Part shown: piece by piece, positions 58,078 to 64,000 of the stretch | Numbering within the stretch: the first letter of the stretch is position 1 | Layout: every line of letters begins with the position of its first letter | DNA from: Gentiana macrophylla | Taxonomy: Eukaryota > Streptophyta > Magnoliopsida > Gentianales > Gentianaceae | Length of the DNA: 64,000 nt | Assembly: GCA_026214975.1 (NCBI GenBank) | Contig: JAOBSW010001229.1 | Span: 62,001-126,000, forward strand | Direction: 5' to 3' | Notes under the pieces: model-generated | Databases searched by the model: none | What the model saw: the letters and a program-made list of their open reading frames with translations, nothing else | Told to the model about the DNA's origin: nothing | Translations under genes and position numbers: made by a program

Positions 58078-58318
58078 GCGTCCAAGTCCCGTCCGAAGAG
58101 TGGACGGGCGGCGCCTCGACAATCCAAACGGGCGTCTAGAGGAAGAATTCAATACTGATGCGTCATGAACTTACTGAACGAACGTCCAGAAGAGGCAGAC
58201 GAGCGTCCAAGGTGCAAAAAGAAGATCAGAGAGTTTGGACGCTATCCAGACGAACGTCTACATTAGAGTTCAAAACACTTGGACGAGCGTCCACTTAATT
58301 GGACGAGCGTCCGGATTG
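58078..58318 (+). repeat. GGACGAGCGTCC-type palindrome array in LTR
   Basis: About eight units such as TTGGACGAGCGTCCA, CAGACGAACGTC and CAGACGAGCGTCCA occur in 240 bp. The array ends about 29 bp before the TATAAATA box at 58347. Confidence 0.85.
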
Positions 58319-58346
58319 CCGACTTAGTGAAACCGCCTCAAATCTC

Positions 58347-58354
58347 TATAAATA
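58347..58354 (+). promoter_or_regulatory. LTR TATA box (gypsy 2)
   Basis: TATAAATA preceded by AATCTC, just downstream of the palindrome array. Confidence 0.65.
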
Positions 58355-59330
58355 CTTGCCTATTTTCACACATTGAGATACCAATTCTACAGAACTCGAA
58401 CCCTAAATTTCTAGGGGCGGCTTTGGCTGCGATTTTACACTTTTTATTTCCAGTTTTATGCAACTTTAAATTCGATCCAAGTAGGCTAGTTTTATGTTAT
58501 TTTTCTGCTTTTCTGGGTTGCTGAGGATGCTCAGAGGCTAGAACCTCCTTCAAACGAGAATTGTGAAGCCGTCAGCATTGAATTGATCTCTTTATTTCGA
58601 CTTTTACTGTGAGTATTTACTACGGTTGTTTCTTATCTATGCATATTCTTGTTTTAACGCAATTATATTGGAAGATACGTTGTATGCTTAATATGTTATT
58701 GTTTGATGGGAATCTTGAATAGCATAGATCACCATAGATAAGAATAGTTCATTAGATTTACATTAACGGAAGTTAGTAAGTCTAAAAACTAGATCGTTAA
58801 CGTAAAAGTTGACACCTTTGATCTTTTTAACGTGTTAACTTAGTATTGGAAGATACTAGGTTAATAGATGGATTGCCCAAGGAATTAGGAGTTCATGTTT
58901 AGGTGAGGTGAATCACAACCTAAGTAAATACCACGTAAAATCGAGATAATAGATCAATGCATGTTGATAGGTGGATCAATCCTCGTTTGTCTTTTATAAA
59001 CTTGATTTACAATCCTCATAGCTTAGTTTAGATTAGTTAATTTATTTTCTGCACTTTTAGTTTATTTTTATCATTTTCAATCTCTCCTAGCATTGGATTA
59101 ATCTCTCCTCTGTCTAGTTAGTTTCGCATATTTATTTAGTTAATCATTCGTTAGGTTAGTAATCGTGACAATAGTTAGTTAAAAACAAAAGCTAGTGGTT
59201 AACATTCGCCTAGTTCCCCGTAAGATCGACCCGGCCTAGCCTCATACTACGATCCTTATACTTGAGGTTAACCGGTTTATAAATATTTATTACTTGTTCA
59301 TTCGCATTAGATAAATCCGGGACAAGTTTT

Positions 59331-59350
59331 TGGCGCCGTTGCCGGGGAAC
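59331..59350 (+). promoter_or_regulatory. Primer binding site, tRNA-Asp type
   Basis: TGGCGCCGTTGCCGGGGAAC lies just inside the LTR. It is the site common in Athila/Tat-group gypsy elements and primes reverse transcription. Confidence 0.85.
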
Positions 59351-59980
59351 CGGACGGTTTGCCTAGTTTTTGTTTTTGTTTGTTTTTGTTTTTCTGTGTT
59401 AGTTCAGTTTTTCTTTTCTTTCTATTTTCTGCGTTTTAATCCCTGTTTTTAGGTCGATTTCTAGGAGGATTAACCTTTAAGTAGTTAGGATATTAGTGTT
59501 TTGGATTAGGGTTAAAGTTTTTGTTTTGTGATTAGTTTTTTTTCTCCCTGCTTTTCTGCGCTCGTTTTTCTTTACTTTTCTCTCATTCAAATCGTTTCGT
59601 TTTTTTTAGGAAATTTTGCATATGAGCAGCGCCCATACCTATGAACGCCCGCCCACCGTAAAATTTCAATCTCAGATCAATTTTCGACCTCTGACGAGCG
59701 TTCATACATCCGGGACGCCCGCCCAAAGAAATCGAAAATCGGACGAGCGTTCATATTTTGAACGCCCGTCCATCTTGAAAACCAGGCAGACGCTCGTTCA
59801 TATTTTTGGACGCCCGTCCGTCTGCTCTCTTTCTCTTTCTCTTCTCTTTCTTTTTCCTAGGTCTTGATAATAGTTCTAGGTTTCTAATCTTTTAGATAGA
59901 TTCTTAGGTTTCCTTTTCGTAGTTTAAGTTTTTAATTTCGTGGTTTTTAGGTTTTGTTCAATTGAGTTGGGTTTCGGTTT
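59351..59980 (+). other. Leader of gypsy 2 with a second palindrome array
   Basis: At 59630-59822 units such as GACGAGCGTTCATA and GGACGCCCGTCC recur. A pyrimidine-rich tract ending TTTTCCTAG (59852-59860) follows and could be a splice acceptor. No TATA-like box follows this array. Confidence 0.6.
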
Positions 59981-61016
59981 ATGCAAACTCGAAGTCAGAA
60001 AGGGCCATTACTCTTTTCACCTGACCTCGAGCGAACCATAGTCCGACCCAATAGGCGGAAACTTCGTTTTACCGATCCTTCGGACGAAGGAAGTTCAGCC
60101 AACCAAGAAATTGAACGAAAGTTGATAGAAGAAATCGAAGAAATAGTAATAATGGCGGCAGAGGATCGACGTACGTTGGCAGACTACGCCATGCCTGGTG
60201 CGATCATCGCAACCCGGCTATAGTCTTGCCCGCCATTATCGCTCAAACTTTCGAGCTCAAGCCGGGCTTATCCAGATGATGCAAAGATGCATCAATTTTT
60301 ATGGCTACCAATCAGAGAATCCGATACCCACTTACACACGTTCTTAGAGATATGCGGTACTACCCGCATCCAAGGTGTAAGTGAGGATGCTATCAAGCTC
60401 AAACTTTTCCTTTTTCCCAAGAGGGAGGCGAAGGAATGGTATCACTCTCTTCCTCCTAAATCCATCACTACATAGAAATTTGGACTCGAGAGGAGTTTTT
60501 GAGTCAATATTTTCCACCCTCTAAGACGGCCCAATGCTTAAATGAAATTTTCACATTTTCTCGAAGGAAAATGAATCGTTTTTCGAGGCCTGGAAAAGGT
60601 ATAAATCTCTTCTTAGAAGGTGCCCCATCATGGCTTGCCTTTGGAGAGGCTAGTCATTACTTTCTTTAAGCGGATTGACCGAGCTCACCAAGGGCATGGT
60701 CAATAGTTCATCTGGCGGGCGTTTTTGAAGAAGACTCAGACGAAGGATGGGCATTGTTCAAGACATTGCCAAATATAACTATGCTCCATCCTATCAGGCA
60801 ATTCAAGCTCCCCTCCTCCAAGGTGGAGGAAGTAAATGTTCAAAGTCCGATTGCCATGCCGCAGAGGCAGATGGCCAATCCTCAAACTCCGAATCCTATG
60901 AATCGACTCTTCGTTCGCAGAACCCTCAGGTTCTGTATTGCGAATCTTGCTGTCAGACTGGTCATGTAAATGGCCAATGTCAATTAAACCCCAATTCTTC
61001 ATACCAAGTCAATACT
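59981..61016 (+). pseudogene. gypsy 2 gag, degraded and cut by copia
   Basis: It begins MQTRSQKGPLLFSPDLERT (59981). A frameshift after 60190 leads to the next part (60224-60475), with ESDTHLHTFLEICGTTRIQGV and REAKEWYHSLPPKSI, the standard gag core, then more shifts. At about 60930-60985 a CCHC knuckle (CESCCQTGHVNGQC) is present. The frame stops at the copia insertion at 61017. It cannot yield a full gag. Confidence 0.8.
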
Positions 61017-61504
61017 TGTTGGAATAGTGTCCTAAACCCAATCGGGTTGGACCGGATCCGACCGGGTCGGATCATTTCTGCTATTTCTTTATGTTTATAC
61101 ACATATTAAATGGCTTTTCTGTTGTCATATATATATATATGTTCTTTTAAAGAACCAATTATGAATTGTTATATGATAACGTCCTTAATATTAAACTGTG
61201 GTAGAGAAACCATGATAGGCGATTATGGTTGATGAGATCTCTAATCACCTTAATAAGTTTGATACTTAAATGTCTCTAGGCTGATGTACTATTAAACAGG
61301 GCATTGATAGTATAAACAGACTAGCACGTATTGGATGTCTTCTGTCTTTAAGGGCAGGGATAGATCTCGTCTATCGAAGTGTAGAGACACTTGGACTGTA
61401 CGTGGACGTGTATTAGAGAATGCGTACGTTAGACTGACCCACTTACACAGATAAGTGTCACACTATGTGGCGGTTGTGTAATTATCCTTAAGACCGGAGT
61501 CTTC

Positions 61505-61759
61505 ATGGCATCACGGTGTGGATTGTCATGCTTTGACACTATTGAGGTTTCCTCAGCCACGGGCGATCATGCGGTAGTGATTGGGTATGATATTGAAGCA
61601 TGCGGAGTATACATGATTGGTCGTCTGGGAATCGCGTATCCTATGATTAGGATCGAATATCCGAAATGGCCTTCTTATATGGAATGTCTTACTCTCGTGA
61701 ATCTTTGCAAAGTGGGAGTAAATGAGTTACTTCGAGAGAGCATGATATCCAGATTATAA
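61505..61759 (+). CDS. Open frame inside the copia D LTR (84 codons), unknown
   Basis: The frame begins MASRCGLSCFDTIEVS and shares its last 60 codons with 6611-6793, with a similar C-terminus (RESMISRL). No known domain is seen. The longer frame is intact here but broken by one base in the left copy. Whether it is translated is unknown. Confidence 0.3.
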   Translation: MASRCGLSCFDTIEVSSATGDHAVVIGYDIEACGVYMIGRLGIAYPMIRIEYPKWPSYMECLTLVNLCKVGVNELLRESMISRL

Positions 61760-62622
61760 GATACGGTCGTTGATGTTTTGACACTCGACTAACGACCGTA
61801 TGGATATTATTACAAATGATAGGATTGTAAGTTACACGGTAATCGTTTCACATGAAAGGTAGTAGTCATTGCATTTGACTCTTCCGATGATCGGGGTCAC
61901 GGTGTGTTGCTGACGCTATCCCGTGATCGTTAGGCATGAAGGGCATTTTCGTAATTTGCACCTTGTGTCTACGGCCAACATATTCGGAAGCCTATCGGGT
62001 CACACACATAAGAACATCTAGCCGGATTAAAATGTGGTTATAGATGATAACCAAATAAGGAAAGTTTATCTCACGACTATAAAGGTTATAGTGGTAAATT
62101 AATATGGTGGTATTTATTTATTATGAATAAATTAAATACAAGATATTAATTATGATGATTAATTAAATATGTATATTGATACATATGATTTTTGAAATTA
62201 ATGATATATGATATACATGGATTTTGCAAATTAATTAATCATAGTATTATATTATTAATTAAATATATATGTCCAAAATTTGTGTGTGTATGACACACGT
62301 GAATTGGATCATAAAGTGGCGCATGTTTTTTTGTGTATTGGATACATTTGGTTTGTGCAATTTAATTAATAAGATTACCATAATATTAATATTAGATATT
62401 AATAGATTTTAAAAAATAGATTTATGGTAATAAGATAAATATATTCAATATTAGATATTGACAATATCTTGGGAATATTCAATATAAGATATTGACAATA
62501 TCCTATATTTATTTAATATGAGATATTATAATAAATGAGATAAATCAATCAATTATATTTTCCTTATTTTATTGGGAAAAGGTTTTCTTCTCCTCCACTC
62601 TAGTATGTGGCGCCACTTTCCT

Positions 62623-62630
62623 TATAAATA
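62623..62630 (+). promoter_or_regulatory. LTR TATA box (copia D)
   Basis: TATAAATA preceded by TTCCT, about 365 bp before the LTR end, the same relative place as in the copia B LTR. Confidence 0.65.
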
Positions 62631-62996
62631 GGAAGTGGGTGTCAAGCTCTTTTGTACATTACAATTGCAAGAGCTCATAGTTCTTGTGTAAAATAGAGAG
62701 CATCTTTTGGAGAGTTGGAGAGAGGGGAAAAAGGCCGGTCTAGCAACCGGAGTTTTCCAATAGCAATCCATGATGGGATTCCGGCGGTACTGTTCGTGTG
62801 GACTAGCGGTAGAGGCCGAACACTTGGGCGGCTCTGCGAGAACTACTCTCCAGACGGTCAAAGCGTCGATCTTTTAGATCAACCAAGGTAACCACCGTCT
62901 TTAGCTTATTTGTTTATTGCTTAAACGAAGTCGATCTTGGGTAAAAGGAAATCAAAATTTTAAATTCGGCTGCGTTCGCGTAGATTTCCTAATGAG

Positions 62997-63008
62997 TGGT
63001 ATCGAGGC
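62997..63008 (+). promoter_or_regulatory. Primer binding site of copia D
   Basis: TGGTATCGAGGC directly inside the LTR, similar to the copia A and C sites and of initiator-Met type. Confidence 0.8.
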
Positions 63009-64000
63009 GAGCTCGAGCTTAAGCAATAAGCATGCTATTATGCGTAGTTAATTTTATCGTTTAAATCACGTGATTAAAAAGATGAAAGATTTTTAATTCG
63101 CAAAATTGATACGAAAAAAAAAAAAAAAAAAAGGGCGGCAATGGTGGTGCTCGGCCGATCGGCGGCGGCACCACCACCATGTGATCGCCGGCGCGCGCGG
63201 CGCGCCTCCGGCTCCAGGCGTCGGGCTTTGGCGTGACGCGGTGGCCCCGATTTTGTTTTGTGTATTTTGTGATTTAATATGGTTCATAGTTGTGATTATT
63301 AATTTCCTTTGTTTAGTTGTGTCGTGTGGCTACCAATGGTTCAAATAGTTTGGGCCATTGGGATGCCATATCAGATTAAAATAATAATGGCCTTTTCAAA
63401 ATTTATTTGGAATAGCTGCAGCCTTTCCAAATATTTGATTTGGGAAAAGCTTAGCAAGCCACTTCAAAATTTTGATTTTTTTGGAAAGTGCCTAAACTAA
63501 AATTATTTGGCCTTTCCAAATATTTGATTTGGAATAAGCTGCAAGTCCTTTCAAATATTTGATTTGTAAAAAGCTTGCAGCTGCAAAGCCACTTCAAAAT
63601 TTTGATTTTGGAAATTGGCCAGCTTTAAGCCAAATTTGGTTTAGAAACCAAATACATCCTTTTGATTACGAATCAAAAGGAAAGAAAAAAAGAGAAATAA
63701 TTTTAATTTTGATTTATTTTGGAATAGTTCTAATTAATTAAAATTAAAATTAAAATCGGTTTAAAATTAATCGTTAATTTTATTTCGATTAAAATCATTT
63801 AATTAATTAAATGTTAATTAGTTAATTGATTGGATAAAATTATTTAATAGATTAAATGTTAATTGATTAATTAAGACGCAAGTAGTTAAATTTTAATTTT
63901 ATCTTTTTCATAAGATTTTATTGTATGGATTAGATATAGTAGATATAATATGATTATATGGACCCGATTGATCATGGACTCGACCGATAGGATAGATGTG
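63009..64000 (+). other. Leader of copia D
   Basis: Contains an A tract (63114-63132), a GC-rich block (63133-63245) and CCAAAT/ATTTGG hairpin units (63395-63620), then AT-rich sequence. No gene. Confidence 0.6.

Larger units (their letters stand above)
57722..59324 (+). repeat. 5' LTR of gypsy 2 (about 1603 bp)
   Basis: It begins TGTTAAGGGTGAAAATC and ends AAATCCGGGACA, six bases before the primer site. The left limit rests on the TG start and on the switch from the neighbouring element and is less sure. TATAAATA lies at 58347-58354. Confidence 0.65.
57722..61016 (+). mobile_element. Ty3-gypsy retrotransposon 2 (Athila/Tat group), LTR and gag
   Basis: A 1.6 kb LTR is followed by a tRNA-Asp-type primer site, a leader and a gag. 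It is interrupted at 61016 by the copia LTR. The remaining pol would lie beyond the right edge. Its own left end overlies the truncated LTR of the minus-strand Tat-like element. Confidence 0.78.
61017..62994 (+). repeat. 5' LTR of copia D (about 1978 bp)
   Basis: It begins TGTTGGAATAGTGTCC and ends near CCTAATG, where the usual TAACA end has mutated. A TATAAATA box lies at 62623-62630. It has the same body as the LTR at 5542-7350 but is about 170 bp longer. Confidence 0.85.
61017..64000 (+). mobile_element. Ty1-copia retrotransposon D, same family as A, off right edge
   Basis: The LTR (61017-62994), primer site (62997-63008) and leader match element A in inverted orientation. The end of the window corresponds to about 4500-4540 of A. 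The coding part is outside. Confidence 0.85.

Noticed and set aside
1..64000. Integrated plant pararetrovirus
   Set aside because: All reverse-transcriptase regions come with integrase, LTRs or LINE features; no movement-protein or coat signals typical of caulimovirids were seen.

Overview
This window is almost certainly plant nuclear DNA, most likely from a eudicot. The evidence is the plant-type retrotransposons (Ty1-copia with initiator-Met primer sites, an Athila-like Ty3-gypsy with a third ORF, Tat-like gypsy gags, an L1-type LINE), Mutator and CACTA DNA transposons, a plant B3 domain, and intron-bearing host-type genes. I cannot name the species. No rRNA, tRNA or CRISPR locus was recognised.

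Layout. 1-7350: minus-strand copia element (A) running off the left edge, with a 1.8 kb LTR. 7351-9978: 3' end of a plus-strand copia (B). 9979-11042: gag and LTR of a minus-strand copia (C). 11297-35602: one 24.3 kb Mutator-like element (MULE), bounded by matching termini and a 9-bp target duplication (ACTTTTAAA/ACTTTTAAG). Its left side has a decayed transposase on the plus strand. On the minus strand it carries a DUF1985/Ulp1-type cysteine protease gene and a B3-domain exon. An Athila-like gypsy (16503-30034) and a solo LTR of the same family (31336-33115, target duplication AGCAT) are inserted in the protease gene. 35612-37143: irregular repeats. 37144-37640: a solo LTR with target duplication TTATA.

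37641-53841 is the most gene-like part. It holds two MITEs with clear target duplications, LINE remnants in both orientations, a single-exon membrane-protein gene (45350-46147), a transposon-protein-like gene on the minus strand (48155-49588), the first coding exon of an RNF170-like RING gene (50796-51212) and a spliced RPA1-like gene (51976-53769) flanked by 24-bp direct repeats. 53844-57721 is the gag end of a minus-strand Tat-like gypsy carrying a solo LTR (55721-57164, target duplication ATCTT). 57722-61016 is the LTR and gag of a plus-strand gypsy. It is broken at 61017 by a plus-strand copia of the same family as element A, which runs off the right edge.

The most notable pattern is that three unrelated element types (MULE, Athila-like gypsy, second gypsy) each carry an array of short CG-containing palindromes ending about 10-35 bp before a TATA-like box. 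The Athila-like element repeats this arrangement internally, ahead of its third ORF. The nesting gives a relative order of insertions, and most elements are broken by stops, frameshifts or deletions.
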